A stretch of 44,054 nt of DNA from JANYCO01 sp964437245 (GTDB taxonomy: Bacteria > Bacteroidota > Bacteroidia > Cytophagales > Cytophagaceae). Below the pieces are notes generated by a model that did no database searches, was not told the DNA's origin, and saw only the letters and a program-made list of their open reading frames with translations. Location: assembly GCA_964437245.1 (NCBI GenBank), contig CAYTGJ010000019.1, positions 1 through 44,054 on the forward strand, written 5' to 3'. Made by a program: the position numbers and the translations under genes. Below are positions 1 to 10,000 of this stretch, in pieces (the first letter of the stretch is position 1; each line of letters opens with the position of its first letter).

Positions 1-48
1 CCTCCTCTTTCTCTCCTGCCATAATACTGGCAGGAGAGAAAGAGGAGG
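1..48. repeat. Perfect 20-bp inverted repeat at the left edge
   Basis: Bases 1-20 are the exact reverse complement of bases 29-48, separated by the 8-base loop ATAATACT. The repeat begins at the first base of the window, lies inside an open reading frame and is purine-rich on one arm. A perfect foldback exactly at a contig end is typical of a chimeric or foldback read join, so bases 1-28 may not be genomic. A genuine hairpin is possible but less likely. Confidence 0.85.
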
Positions 49-821
49 CGTTCTTTGTGCTGAGTCAGATGAATGAACGGGATCCTGCAGGGGTATACAG
101 TACCATGCGTCAGCTGATCTCTATAAAAGAATGGAAAGCCCTGGCTTCCCTGGATGAAATAAAGAAATTTCAGTGGCTGTTATACAATATGAAGTCGTTT
201 GCTCCCGAGGCAGTAGAGCCGATGGTGAACTCTTTTACCAATCCTAGGATACGCTTGTTTTCAGGAGCGGCTCTGTGTCGTTATTATATTCTTAAAAATA
301 ATTTGCCGAAAGCCAGAGAAACATTTGCCGGCATACAGAACATACAGGACTTGAATCCTTATGCCGAAGGCGAGCGGAATTATACGTTTCTTCTTTTGCA
401 AACGGCACTGAAAGAAGGAACGGTATTAACAGAAAAAGCAGGGCAGTTGCCATTGAATCCGGATAAAGAAATGCTGAGGAGTTTCTTTAAAGCGTCGGGG
501 TATGCATTGCTGAACGATACCGCCCGGGCATTGCCGCTTTATATTAAGACATTGTCGGAAGCCCCTTATTCAGAAGAAGTGATCCCTGTGACGGTAGCCT
601 ATCTCAGTAAGTACGGTCAGCAACAGGAGGCGTATGATTATCTTGTGGAAATTGTCCGGAACAATCCTTCCGTCCGTTTTGAAATAAGTTATCTGGAACT
701 TTGTATGGATATGGAGCTGATCAGTTATGCTGAATCTACGCTGGGAGGATTAAAGGGAAGGATCAGCGCTCAGGAATTTGCCCGGTATCAAAATAAACTA
801 ATCGCGATTCAGAATCACTAA
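3..821 (+). CDS. C-terminal part of a helical (TPR-like) repeat protein, 5' truncated
   Basis: The frame is open from the first bases of the window, so the real start lies upstream. The first internal start is a GTG at 57, without a convincing ribosome site. The visible part is about 255-270 residues, rich in Leu, Ala, Glu and aromatic residues in a helix-turn-helix rhythm, for example ALPLYIKTLSEAPYSEEV and QQEAYDYLVEIVRNNPSV. This resembles tetratricopeptide repeats near the C-terminus. No enzyme motif is visible. The gene precedes the PorP/SprF gene by about 130 bases and may share its operon, but this is inference. The residues encoded before base 29 may come from a foldback artefact. The function is unknown. 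Confidence 0.6.
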   Translation, partial: SSFSPAIILAGEKEEAFFVLSQMNERDPAGVYSTMRQLISIKEWKALASLDEIKKFQWLLYNMKSFAPEAVEPMVNSFTNPRIRLFSGAALCRYYILKNNLPKARETFAGIQNIQDLNPYAEGERNYTFLLLQTALKEGTVLTEKAGQLPLNPDKEMLRSFFKASGYALLNDTARALPLYIKTLSEAPYSEEVIPVTVAYLSKYGQQQEAYDYLVEIVRNNPSVRFEISYLELCMDMELISYAESTLGGLKGRISAQEFARYQNKLIAIQNH

Positions 822-953
822 GAAACAGGATATAACGGTAACAACGTAAGAATTCGGGTAAAAATAGTTCGATTTTTCCTATCCTTTTTTTGAAATGTCC
901 GTATACTGTTCAATAATCACATGATGGGTTTTATATAAAAAGACGGGATTTTT

Positions 954-2000
954 ATGCAAAAAAGAATTACGGGAGTAGTTTTATTAATGGTATTTTTAGT
1001 GAGCTATATAGCTAGGGCTCAAGATATTCAGTTTTCGCAGTTCTATGCGGTTCCTACGTATCAAAACCCTGCTTTTGCCGGTAGTGCCCATGCTTTAAGA
1101 GCAACGTTACACAATCGTATACAGTGGCCCGGAATCGGAGGAGCTACCAGTAGTGCAGCCTTAAGTAAATATACCACGACCATGTTTGCGGTGGACAATT
1201 ACTGGAGTAAATACAGAAGTGGAGTCGCACTCCAGGTCTTCAGGGACTGGCAGGCTGGTTCTACCTTAAGTTCTACTCAGGTAGGACTTCAATATGCTTA
1301 CGAATTGCCTATTTCCCCAACCTTTACATTACGTCCGGGACTTCAGCTGGATTATGCAGACCGAAACGTAGATTATTCCAAATTAAGATTTCCCGATGAT
1401 TTTAACGATCAGAGCGGCTGGGATGGTACCATTTATGGCGGAGGACCGAGAAGGCAGTATGCGGATGTTTCCTCCGGGGTATTGTTGTACTCAGAAAGAT
1501 TATGGGGAGGTGTTTCCTTCCATCATATCAATACTCCTAACCAGTCCCTGCAGGGGGGCGGGATCAGCCGTCTTCCTATGAAATTTGCCCTGACGGGGGG
1601 ATATAAAATCTATTTACGCGAAAGACGTTACCTCGTGTACCTCGAGAAAGAAAAAGAAGTAAGTCTTACCCCTACCTTCCACTATAAAGCACAGGGAAAG
1701 TCAGATCAGACAGATATCGGGGTGTACCTTATCTATGATCAGTTGATGGCCGGAGTATGGTACCGGGGCTTACCTTTTAAACGGTACCGGGATTTCCGTA
1801 ACAACGAATCACTTGTTGTATTACTTGGCTGGAAATACCAATCTTTTAGTTTCGGTTACAGCTATGACTTTACCGTTTCCAAGCTTCAGACTATTGGATC
1901 CGGAGGAGCACATGAATTAAACATCACCTATGTGCATCACAAATCCAAAAAATATAAACCAATGAAACGACTTCCTTGTCCTAGTTTCTTTAAAAACTAG
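954..2000 (+). CDS. PorP/SprF family type IX secretion system membrane protein
   Basis: This 348-residue protein has a clear signal peptide (residues 1-22, hydrophobic core VVLLMVFLVSY, cleavage near ARA-Q). The family opening follows immediately at residues 26-43: QFSQFYAVPTYQNPAFAG. The rest alternates short hydrophobic and aromatic strands, as expected for an outer-membrane beta barrel of the OmpA-like/PorP class, and length fits the family. In gliding Bacteroidota, PorP/SprF proteins are outer-membrane partners of T9SS, often paired with one giant type B substrate. The only such substrate in this window is the 7-18.6 kb gene, so a partnership is possible but not shown. A strong terminator follows at 2044-2097. 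Family call is confident; the specific partner is inference. Confidence 0.9.
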   Translation: MQKRITGVVLLMVFLVSYIARAQDIQFSQFYAVPTYQNPAFAGSAHALRATLHNRIQWPGIGGATSSAALSKYTTTMFAVDNYWSKYRSGVALQVFRDWQAGSTLSSTQVGLQYAYELPISPTFTLRPGLQLDYADRNVDYSKLRFPDDFNDQSGWDGTIYGGGPRRQYADVSSGVLLYSERLWGGVSFHHINTPNQSLQGGGISRLPMKFALTGGYKIYLRERRYLVYLEKEKEVSLTPTFHYKAQGKSDQTDIGVYLIYDQLMAGVWYRGLPFKRYRDFRNNESLVVLLGWKYQSFSFGYSYDFTVSKLQTIGSGGAHELNITYVHHKSKKYKPMKRLPCPSFFKN

Positions 2001-2043
2001 CTTTCTGAGCGGGAAAAAATAAAATCAGGTTCAGTTGTGTGAA

Positions 2044-2097
2044 AAATGAGTAATTGCATATAAGTAATTGATTTGCAATTGCTCATTTGTTTTTTTT
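2044..2097 (+). terminator. Rho-independent terminator after the PorP/SprF gene
   Basis: A 15-base stem (2044-2058 with 2074-2088) has one G-T wobble, a 15-base loop and a following run of eight Ts. It lies 43 bases after the stop codon. Confidence 0.85.
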
Positions 2098-2195
2098 AGA
2101 AGACTTACTGCTGGAATAAGACGGGGGACTCTGGTATTTTTTACGGATGTCCCATTATTTTACCAACCAAGTATGGTATTTAATATTAAAAAAAT

Positions 2196-2203
2196 TATTT
2201 TTG
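2196..2203 (+). promoter_or_regulatory. Candidate Bacteroidota -7 element for the E2 gene
   Basis: TATTTTTG fits the TAnnTTTG consensus of the primary Bacteroidota sigma factor. It sits 46 bases before the ATG at 2250, in AT-rich DNA behind a terminator. No good -33 TTTG is seen at ideal spacing. Confidence 0.35.
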
Positions 2204-2249
2204 GGTTAAGTTTCTAAACTGGAAATATTTAAAATAAAGAACAATTACA

Positions 2250-3863
2250 ATGGCTGAAGTGATCAGAATGCCTAAGATGAGTGATACCATGACAGAAGGT
2301 GTTATTGCAGCATGGCATAAAAAAGTTGGAGATACTGTTAAATCAGGCGATTTGCTCGCAGAGGTAGAAACCGATAAAGCTACGATGGAGCTGGAGTCTT
2401 ATGAAAACGGGACACTATTGTATATAGGAGTGAATGCAAAAGAAGCTGCCCCCATTGATGGTGTGATCGCTGTAATTGGTAAACCAGGCGAAAATATTGA
2501 CGACTTGTTAAATAGCATTAAGTCCGGCGGTAACGGCAACGATAAGCCAAAAGAAGAAAAAGCAGCCGAACCTGAAATCGCTGATGAACCTGCGGTAGAT
2601 GTATCGGGGATCAATGCCGAAGTGATCACAATGCCGAAGATGAGTGATACCATGACAGAGGGTACCATTGTGGCCTGGCAAAAGAAAGTTGGAGATAAAG
2701 TAAAATCCGGAGATTTGCTGGCAGAAGTAGCAACTGATAAAGCTACGATGGAGCTGGAATCTTATTCAGACGGAACATTATTATACATAGGAGTAAAAGA
2801 CGGAGAAGCCGTAGCCGTGGATGGAGTACTGGCCATCATAGGAGAAGCAGGAGTGGATTATAAACCTTTGCTGGCAAACTCTTCAAAACCTGCTGCTAAA
2901 GCTGAAACAAAAAAAGAAGAGCCAGCTCAGAAGACGGCCTCATCTTCTACTACCTCTTCTACCAGTTCTTCCTCAGACAGCCGTTTAAAAGCCTCTCCTC
3001 TTGCCAAAAAACTGGCTAAAGAAAAAGGGATTGACATCAAACAGGTAAGTGGTACCGGCGAACATGGCCGTATTGTTAAAAAAGATATTGAATCCTATAC
3101 ACCTTCTGCCGGTCAGTCCGGAAGCCAGAAGACAGAAGGGAAATCGTCTCCGTCCGTTAAACTTCCACAGATCGTTGGAGAAGAGGGATACGATGAAGTA
3201 CCGGTTTCTCAGATGAGAAAAACAATTGCCAAGCGTCTTTCCGAAAGTCTTTATTCCGCGCCGCATTTCTATCTTGTGATGGAGATCAACATGGATAAGG
3301 CAATGGAAGCAAGAACCAGCATAAACGAAGTATCTCCGGTAAAAGTATCGTTCAACGATATGGTAATCAAGGCTACTGCGGCAGCGTTGAGAAAACATCC
3401 GATGATCAATGCTTCCTGGCTGGGAGATAAGATCCGTTATAACCATCATATTCATATCGGTGTAGCTATGGCAGTGGAAGAAGGGCTATTGGTACCGGTA
3501 GTAAGATTTGCAGATAATAAATCGTTGTCTCATATCGGAACGGAAGTAAAAGAGTTTGCAGCCAAAGCCAAAAATAAGCAACTGACTCCAGCGGATTGGG
3601 CAGGAAATACCTTTACAATCTCTAACCTGGGAATGTTTGGGATCGATGAATTTACAGCGATTATAAATCCTCCGGATGCCTGTATTCTTGCCGTAGGCGG
3701 TATCAAGCAAACTGCGGTGGTAAAAAATGGCCAGCTAGTACCGGGCAACATCATGAAAGTAACCTTGTCCTGTGACCACAGAGTGGTAGACGGTGCGATA
3801 GGAGCGGCTTTCCTGCAGACATTGAAATCACTGCTGGAAGATCCGATCAGGATTTTAGCCTGA
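2250..3863 (+). CDS. Dihydrolipoamide acetyltransferase (E2) of pyruvate dehydrogenase complex
   Basis: E2 carries acetyl groups on swinging lipoyl arms and transfers them to CoA. The 537-residue protein shows two N-terminal lipoyl domains: about 2-80 with lipoyl Lys43 and 124-205 with Lys164, each in a DKATMELE context. A Ala/Lys/Glu- and Ser/Thr-rich linker follows. Then come a peripheral subunit-binding domain (about 246-283, KASPLAKKLAKEKGI) and a catalytic acyltransferase domain (about 313-537). The catalytic motif DHRVVDG has His510 near the C-terminus. The two lipoyl domains are very alike in sequence, a sign of internal duplication. No E1 or E3 gene is adjacent. Specificity for pyruvate rather than another 2-oxoacid rests on overall resemblance to Bacteroidota PdhC. 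A terminator follows at 3893. Confidence 0.93.
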   Translation: MAEVIRMPKMSDTMTEGVIAAWHKKVGDTVKSGDLLAEVETDKATMELESYENGTLLYIGVNAKEAAPIDGVIAVIGKPGENIDDLLNSIKSGGNGNDKPKEEKAAEPEIADEPAVDVSGINAEVITMPKMSDTMTEGTIVAWQKKVGDKVKSGDLLAEVATDKATMELESYSDGTLLYIGVKDGEAVAVDGVLAIIGEAGVDYKPLLANSSKPAAKAETKKEEPAQKTASSSTTSSTSSSSDSRLKASPLAKKLAKEKGIDIKQVSGTGEHGRIVKKDIESYTPSAGQSGSQKTEGKSSPSVKLPQIVGEEGYDEVPVSQMRKTIAKRLSESLYSAPHFYLVMEINMDKAMEARTSINEVSPVKVSFNDMVIKATAAALRKHPMINASWLGDKIRYNHHIHIGVAMAVEEGLLVPVVRFADNKSLSHIGTEVKEFAAKAKNKQLTPADWAGNTFTISNLGMFGIDEFTAIINPPDACILAVGGIKQTAVVKNGQLVPGNIMKVTLSCDHRVVDGAIGAAFLQTLKSLLEDPIRILA

Positions 3864-3892
3864 TAGAGCTCAGACATGAAATAATAAAAAAA

Positions 3893-3916
3893 GCCTCTCC
3901 TTCCGAGAGGTTTTTT
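3893..3916 (+). terminator. Rho-independent terminator after E2
   Basis: CCTCTC pairs with GAGAGG around a 5-base loop, followed by six Ts. It sits 30 bases after the E2 stop and separates it from hslV. Confidence 0.88.
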
Positions 3917-3970
3917 ATTAGGAGAAATAAAATTCTGGTTATCTTTAAAGCGTTTTTTAATGATTGTAGT

Positions 3971-4522
3971 ATGAGCAATGAATTTCCAAAAATAAAATCA
4001 ACCACAGTACTCGCCGTAATTCATAATGGCCAGGTGGCGATCGGTGCAGATGGTCAGGCCACCATGGGAAATACGGTAGCCAAAAGCAATGTCAAAAAGA
4101 TCCGGAAATTACAGGAGGGAAAGATCGTGGTAGGCTTTGCAGGCTCTACCGCAGATGCTTTTACATTGCTTGACCGGTTTGAAGAAAAACTGGGCGCTCA
4201 CGGAGGTAATCTGAAAAGGGCAGCCATTGAACTTGCCAAAGATTGGCGAACGGACCGGTATCTGAGCAAGCTGGAAGCCATGCTTATTGCAGCCTCTAAA
4301 GACGAACTACTGATTATCTCAGGAACCGGCGATGTGCTGGAGCCTGATAATCAGATTGCTTCTATCGGCTCCGGAAGTATGTATGCTCAGTCGGCAGCCA
4401 TTGCCCTCAAAAAGCATGCTTCTCATCTGTCTGCTGAAGCAATTGTAAAAGAATCGCTTACCATTGCTGCTGATATCTGTATATATACTAACCACAACTT
4501 TATCATCGAAAATCTTTCCTGA
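3971..4522 (+). CDS. hslV: ATP-dependent protease subunit HslV (ClpQ)
   Basis: HslV is the proteasome-like peptidase of the HslUV ATP-dependent protease in the cytoplasm. The 183-residue product has the Ntn-hydrolase opening TTVLAVIHNG. If Thr11 is the catalytic Thr1 of the mature enzyme, Asp27 and Lys43 fall exactly at the family positions 17 and 33. The motif GADGQATMG also matches. The first ten residues then act as a propeptide, longer than the single Met removed in E. coli HslV. The ATPase partner gene hslU is not next to it in this window. The preceding terminator at 3893 means it has its own promoter; a weak TATCTTTA lies about 30 bases upstream of the start. Identification is confident. 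Confidence 0.95.
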   Translation: MSNEFPKIKSTTVLAVIHNGQVAIGADGQATMGNTVAKSNVKKIRKLQEGKIVVGFAGSTADAFTLLDRFEEKLGAHGGNLKRAAIELAKDWRTDRYLSKLEAMLIAASKDELLIISGTGDVLEPDNQIASIGSGSMYAQSAAIALKKHASHLSAEAIVKESLTIAADICIYTNHNFIIENLS

Positions 4523-4561
4523 TTATTATAATAAAATCAGGAAATAGAGTAAATTTAACTT

Positions 4562-5122
4562 ATGAAAAATAGCATTATGCCTAGAATTGTCGTTGCCTTA
4601 GGGTTATTTTTAATCTCGTTTAACCTTTTTGCTCAGATTTCTACTCCGGAGAAGAAAAAATTTAATGCAGGACTGTATGGTGGACTTAGTATCTGGAAAT
4701 ACAGACCAATGGTGTCATTAGATCTTAGTTACCGGGGCGCTACGTTACGACTGATGCCTAATTATAATTATTATTCAATAGGATATACCCAGGAGATCGC
4801 CAAGCTTTCTCCCGTATTCTACAACCTTTACTGGACCGCTTCTGTCTATGCCGGGTATGCTTCTGACACAGAGGCCTTGCCTTCCGTATCGGCTACTGAA
4901 TTTCAAAAGGACACTTATATAGGGATTGTAAGTACAGGGTTGAAAACCTATTTTGCCAAACGATTGTATACCCATATCATGGCAGGTGTTATGTACAACC
5001 AACATGAAACAAGAGGCTTAGGCAAAAGTGAAACTCAAGTGGTCCCTTATTTTGAATTCGGGTTAGGGATTCAGCTTTTTAAAACATATCCTCATCTAAA
5101 ACGGGAAGAAACAGAAGAGTGA
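4562..5122 (+). CDS. Exported, probable outer-membrane protein of unknown function
   Basis: This 186-residue protein has a signal peptide (about residues 1-25: MKNSIMPRIVVALGLFLISF, cleavage near FA-Q). The mature part is rich in Gly, Tyr and alternating hydrophobic residues (NAGLYGGLSIWKYRP, LYTHIMAGVMYNQHE, FEFGLGIQLF). That pattern suggests a small beta barrel or surface beta protein. No named family is recognised. Its stop codon overlaps the GTG start of the next gene (GTGA at 5119-5122), so the two are probably co-translated. The gap to hslV is 39 bases, so all three may be one transcript. Confidence 0.7.
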   Translation: MKNSIMPRIVVALGLFLISFNLFAQISTPEKKKFNAGLYGGLSIWKYRPMVSLDLSYRGATLRLMPNYNYYSIGYTQEIAKLSPVFYNLYWTASVYAGYASDTEALPSVSATEFQKDTYIGIVSTGLKTYFAKRLYTHIMAGVMYNQHETRGLGKSETQVVPYFEFGLGIQLFKTYPHLKREETEE

Positions 5123-5703
5123 ATTTTCTTGCGCATGCATTTTTGTCGGGAGAAGATAAAGACCTTATCATAGGAAATTTTATCGCCGATGCTGTCAAGG
5201 GGAAAGACTACGAAGGCTACAGAGAGGGGATCATTAAGGGAATTCTGCTTCATCGCAAAATAGATACATTTACAGACAACAATGAAGTTGTAGCACAAAC
5301 CAATAAAAGACTGAGATCTTATTTTGGGAAATACGCTTCAGTCGTTTCAGATATTTATTACGATCATTTTTTAGCTCATTACTGGAAAGATTATTCCGGA
5401 GAACCGCTGGAAGTATTTACCCGAACGGTTTATTCAATCATACGGGCAGAACAGCAGATTATGCCCGAGGAAGTCAACCATTTTTTCCCTTATATGGAAA
5501 AGCAGGATTGGTTATACAACTATAAGTCTATGCAAGGGCTGGAACGAGTATTTGCCGGCATGTCTCGAAGAGCGAAGTTTGACTCTAAGATGGAAAAGGG
5601 AGTCTTTGTCCTGAAAGAACATTATGAGGTATTTGAAGACGAGTTCCGGTCATTTTTCCCTCAGATTCAAGCCTATGTTTTATCGGAAATCCGTAAGATG
5701 TAA
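5119..5703 (+). CDS. Acyl carrier protein phosphodiesterase family protein (AcpH/DUF479-like)
   Basis: AcpH removes the phosphopantetheine arm from acyl carrier protein. The 194-residue product opens with the family signature MNFLAHAFLSG and keeps the metal-binding type residues of an HD-like fold: His6, Asp24 in IIGNFIAD, His45 and Asp49 in LLHRKIDTFTD, and Asp82-His83 in DIYYDHFLAHYW. Length matches the family. The GTG start is supported by the N-terminal motif and by the 4-base overlap with the gene upstream. Many Bacteroidota members of this family are untested, so the exact substrate is inferred. It is convergent with the PrsW-like gene. Confidence 0.85.
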   Translation: MNFLAHAFLSGEDKDLIIGNFIADAVKGKDYEGYREGIIKGILLHRKIDTFTDNNEVVAQTNKRLRSYFGKYASVVSDIYYDHFLAHYWKDYSGEPLEVFTRTVYSIIRAEQQIMPEEVNHFFPYMEKQDWLYNYKSMQGLERVFAGMSRRAKFDSKMEKGVFVLKEHYEVFEDEFRSFFPQIQAYVLSEIRKM

Positions 5704-5869
5704 CGAATCAGGTTAGAGAACAGCGATCAGACTGGTGAAGTAATCCCACTTGTACACTTACTCTCCAGATACAGGATGCCATAAAAGGAACCGGAGTATC
5801 CATTGTGAAAGGAAAAGCATCTTAATCCTGACAACCATTTGAAGTATAGTTTATTTCCTGCCATTGGGC

Positions 5870-6544
5870 TTATAATTTTTGATCTGTCCTGAAAGGAGAT
5901 TCTGTGATATGTTGCCGGATTGCTTTTCTGGAAAGGTATATACCGAGGAAAAGAGATAAGAATGCACCCAGTGTCATTAACGGATAATCGTTCTGGAACA
6001 GGCAATAGTTATAAGCTCCATGGAGAAGAGTGGCGCTGATGAGTCCGGTCATAAGATGTTGTCTTCTTTTGCCGGGAGAGAATTTTGCCAGTCCGGCAAA
6101 ATATCCCATGACAATTCCGAAGGTAGCATGGGCTGGTACAGCCGTAAACATACGAAGCATACCTACTGATACACCTCCTTCAAATGTATATAAAATATTT
6201 TCAAGAGTGGCAAAGCCCATAGCGATCATCACAGAGTAGACGATTCCGTCATAAGGTTCGTTAAATGCTTTTTTGGGAAAAGCATAAAAGCGCAGACACA
6301 GGTATTTGGACAGTTCTTCACTAAGGGCGATTCCTATGAAAACTTCCAGTAACAAAGATTCCTGAAACCAATTTTCGCTCAGGGTACTCAGTAGTAAAGC
6401 CGGTACAATACTTAAGACTCCCCAGAAAAAGCATCTTACTAACAGGGATAAAGGCTCCTTTTCATATTTATCATTTATAAAAATATAAAGGCATATGGCG
6501 ATTCCGGGAGCGATGGCCAGTGCTGTCAGGAAAAGGATTTCCAT
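5870..6544 (-). CDS. PrsW-family intramembrane metalloprotease
   Basis: PrsW proteins are multi-pass membrane proteases; the Bacillus one cleaves an anti-sigma factor. The 224-residue product has about seven hydrophobic segments and the family motifs in order: EELSK (Glu76, Glu77, Lys80), the region NEPYDGIVYS leading to FATLEN (Glu115, Asn116), AVPAHATFG (His139) and LLHGAYN (His175). Length is at the low end of normal for PrsW. There is no adjacent anti-sigma or sigma factor, so the substrate is unknown. The start at MEILFLTALA is the first in frame before a transmembrane helix. The family call is confident, the biological role is not. Confidence 0.87.
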   Translation of the reverse strand: MEILFLTALAIAPGIAICLYIFINDKYEKEPLSLLVRCFFWGVLSIVPALLLSTLSENWFQESLLLEVFIGIALSEELSKYLCLRFYAFPKKAFNEPYDGIVYSVMIAMGFATLENILYTFEGGVSVGMLRMFTAVPAHATFGIVMGYFAGLAKFSPGKRRQHLMTGLISATLLHGAYNYCLFQNDYPLMTLGAFLSLFLGIYLSRKAIRQHITESPFRTDQKL

Positions 6545-7041
6545 AGGAATATAACTTTGTGGTAGCTCAATGTAAAATAGTAAGAAGAACTCCTCTGAAA
6601 GAGATCAGTATTTCGGGACGGGCCCGAATCTTCTGAGGTAAGTTAGCAAATACCAGGGAAAAAACATATAGGGCAGTACATGAAATAAGGGTAGAAGTAA
6701 AAGAAGTTTTGGAAAATATACGGTAAATCATTTTTCGTTGCAGGATAGAGAAAGCAATTGAAATTAATAGCAGAAGATCTTCTCAAACAAAAGGGAAGTT
6801 GCAGCAGGTAAGCAACTCTTTTATTTCAGTAACATTTATTTTTACACTCTTTTCAAACGAGGATTGGTAATAGATTTTATCTTACTTCTGGCTTCTGTTA
6901 TCCAGGGATCTTTTTTGATGCAGGATAGAAGGGGAGCTGTTTAATGAAGAGCAGGAGGGGGACTTACGGCAGCTTCCGGAATTATCTGAAAATAAAAAAG
7001 CCGCTATTTTTGATAGCGGCTTTTTAAGGTTTCCGGACTTA
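6545..7041. other. Intergenic stretch upstream of the PrsW-like gene
   Basis: About 500 bases between the PrsW start and the end of the giant adhesin gene. It holds the adhesin terminator (6995-7025). No convincing ORF, RNA gene or clear promoter is visible. A short imperfect hairpin (AGTTGC with GCAACT near 6793-6814) is too weak to call. Confidence 0.5.
6995..7025 (-). terminator. Rho-independent terminator of the giant adhesin gene
   Basis: A perfect 13-bp stem (6995-7007 with 7013-7025) contains the GC core GCCGCTAT and a 5-base loop. The minus-strand transcript ends in a U-run. It lies 17 bases past the adhesin stop and would also work on the plus strand. Confidence 0.9.
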
Positions 7042-10000
7042 TTATCTTAAGATCATGACATCGCCTTCTTTTCTGTAAGGACCATGATATTCTTCTTCTT
7101 CACCATTGTAGTAAATGATGTAGGTGTAGACACCTAATGGCATTGGCTTGCCTTTGTAGGTACCATCCCATCCTGTCTTCTTCATAAACTCAAGGTCTGT
7201 AGAAGAGAAGATCACCTCACCCCATCTGTTGAAGATTGTAATGCTGAAGTCGGTATAATGATTTCCAAATATGCGGAAGTTCTTGTTTTCCGTTCCGTCA
7301 GGAGTAAACACGTTCGGTACGAATACTCTCGGAGCACATATGTTTCTTACGAACACACTGTCGGAGATCGGACAAGCACTGGTTCCTATATGACTTGTCA
7401 CAGTAACATGATAGTATCCTTCCTGGCTTACTTCAATCATAGGAGTCGTTTCATTGGTCGGAGACCATAGATACGAGTAGGTATATCCTGCCGGAGGAGT
7501 ACCGGTTACTTCCAGCGTATCTGTTCCCTGGATTTCCTGGCAGAACTGTGTTCTCTCCGGTAAGTTAAAGACTGCAAAGTTGTTGTAGATTACATCAGAG
7601 GTATCTCTGTTGTTATTACAATCGCCGATGCTGATCTCTACGATATAGCGGCCCGGTGTGGTGACTAACTGAGTATTGCTGTTATTGTTCAGATTAACAC
7701 CGTCTCTCGTCCATGTATAGGTCGGGAAGAAATCTTCGATCGGAGGAATAGTTCCTACTCCGAAGTTGCTAACCGCTGCTGACAAGGTGATCACCTCATT
7801 CTGACAAAGTGTATCGTTCGCCAATGTCATGACAGGAGAGGCGATCGAAATCAGGTAGACACTGTCTACAGTAGGACAGCCAAACTCGTTGTTGACAGTT
7901 ACACGGTACGGGATCGTATCAAATGTCAGGTTTGATATTACTGTGATCTNNNNNNNNNNTGAACGAGCTGCCTCCGCTTACATTGGACGTTGCCAGTACC
8001 GTTGCATTGTTTACACAGTTTGTTTTATCAATACCTGCAACTGTCGGGGATGGATTGACAGTGAAGTTGTTTGACACCGCCGAACAGCCTCCGTAAGAGA
8101 AGGTCAGATGATATGTACCTATTCTGTTAGGGTATAGATCCGTGGTATTTTGTCCTGTCATAATTCCCGGATTATACCATTGGAAGATACCTGGTACCGG
8201 AGGTAATCCCGGAGTGGCAACAGAATTGATCACGTTACTGTCAGTGAAACAGTTGGTACCGCTCAGCGTAAGTGTTGGCATCAGGAAGGTACGTACATGT
8301 ACCGTATCTCTGATCGAAGCACAATGCTTATAATCGTACACTGTCAGAATGAATGCGGTATCTTTATCCGCAAGGATATTCAGTGTAGTGGCATTTGCAG
8401 CTATTATGGTGCCGTCGAATCTTCTCCACTCATACGTTACTCCCAAAGGATCCAGCGTTGCTGCTACTGTGGTATTGGTATTTTGACAAATGAACTGATC
8501 TGATCCGGCATTGGCAACCGGAATTCTGGTGATATGCAGATTGGTATTGTTCTGTACACTGTTACAAGTACCGTTGGCGGTAGAGGTCAGGGTAAGCGTT
8601 ACATTTCCTGCACTTGCATCAGCAGCTGAAGGATAATAGGTAGCATTCAGCGTGGCTGCATTCAGAGCGAAAGTTCCCGTTCCGGATGTTGACCATATAC
8701 CTCCTCCCGCATTGAGAACGATTCCGTTCAGAGCTGCTCCGTTTTCTACTTCACAGATTATGGCAGAACCTGTGTGTACAATTGGTTTTGGCTCGATTGT
8801 CAGCGTGAGTGTATCGTGTTCTGGCAAACAAAGACCATTTCCTGTAGAGGTAAGGACCAGGTTGACCACATGATTGGCTGTATCCGCAGCTGATGGCTGG
8901 TAGCTTGTTGTCATGTTGGTATTTGAACTAAAGCTTCCTGAACCCAGGGTGGTCCATAGTCCTCCGGTTGCTACAGTGATATGCCCGGTAACGGATACAT
9001 TATTATTATCGGCACAAATGGTTCTGTCGATTCCTGCATTTACGACCGGAGCAGGTCCGATGGTCAGTACCATATTATCTTCCACTGCTCTACAGATTCC
9101 AAAACCTGCTGTCGTACGGATAGTCAGTAATACCGTGCCGGCAGTATCGTCCAGAGCAGAAGGGGAATAGGTCATAGAAAGTCCGTTGGCGGAATTATGA
9201 ACGATTCCTCCTGTTCCGGAAGTAGTCCAGGTTGCTTCTGTAGCATGTGTCATCGTACCGGTTAACGTGATGTTCAGTACGTTCGCACAAGTTGACCGGT
9301 CAATTCCTGCACTGATCGTAGGTTGTGGCAAGATAGTGGTTATCACATAATCAGAGTATGGTTGACAGGTACCATTATTGGTAGAGGTAAGCCGGAAGCT
9401 TACTTGTCCGTTCGACTTATCTGCTGCATCCGGAATGTATACAGGGTTTGCTACGAAAGCATTCGGTGCAAATATACCGTTCCCGGTTGTTTCCCATGCA
9501 TAGCCTGTTGGTACAAGGGTAGCGTGAGTGATCAAGCCGTTGAGTGGGATACTGGCAGTGTCCGCACATACAGTAAAGTCGTTTCCTGCATTGATACGAG
9601 GAATGTCAATGATCGTCAGACGCATTTCATCGTGTACAGGATCACATATACCGTTACCGGTAGTAGTGGTCAGTCGGAGTATAACTCCTCCTGCAGCAGT
9701 ATCGGCAGCAGATGGATAATATCTGGCAAACAGGTCTTCATCGTTCGGAAGGAATTGTCCCGAACATGGAGCTCCCTGGCAATCCCATTTCGCTCCTGTC
9801 GCGATGTAAATAAACCCGGCTAACTGAGCATGTGTTTCGTCCCTACAGATGATCTGGTCGAATCCTGCATTTACACTGGCGACCGGGGAAGGAATAATGA
9901 TCAGGGTCTTATAGTCTACGACAGGATCACATTCTGCAATTCCTGTAGAGGATAGTTGTATAATGGCTCCACCATTCGCTTTGTCGTCATCGGAAGGATG

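Noticed and set aside
2985..3455. 156-residue minus-strand frame inside the E2 gene
   Set aside because: It is the antisense shadow of a strongly conserved gene.
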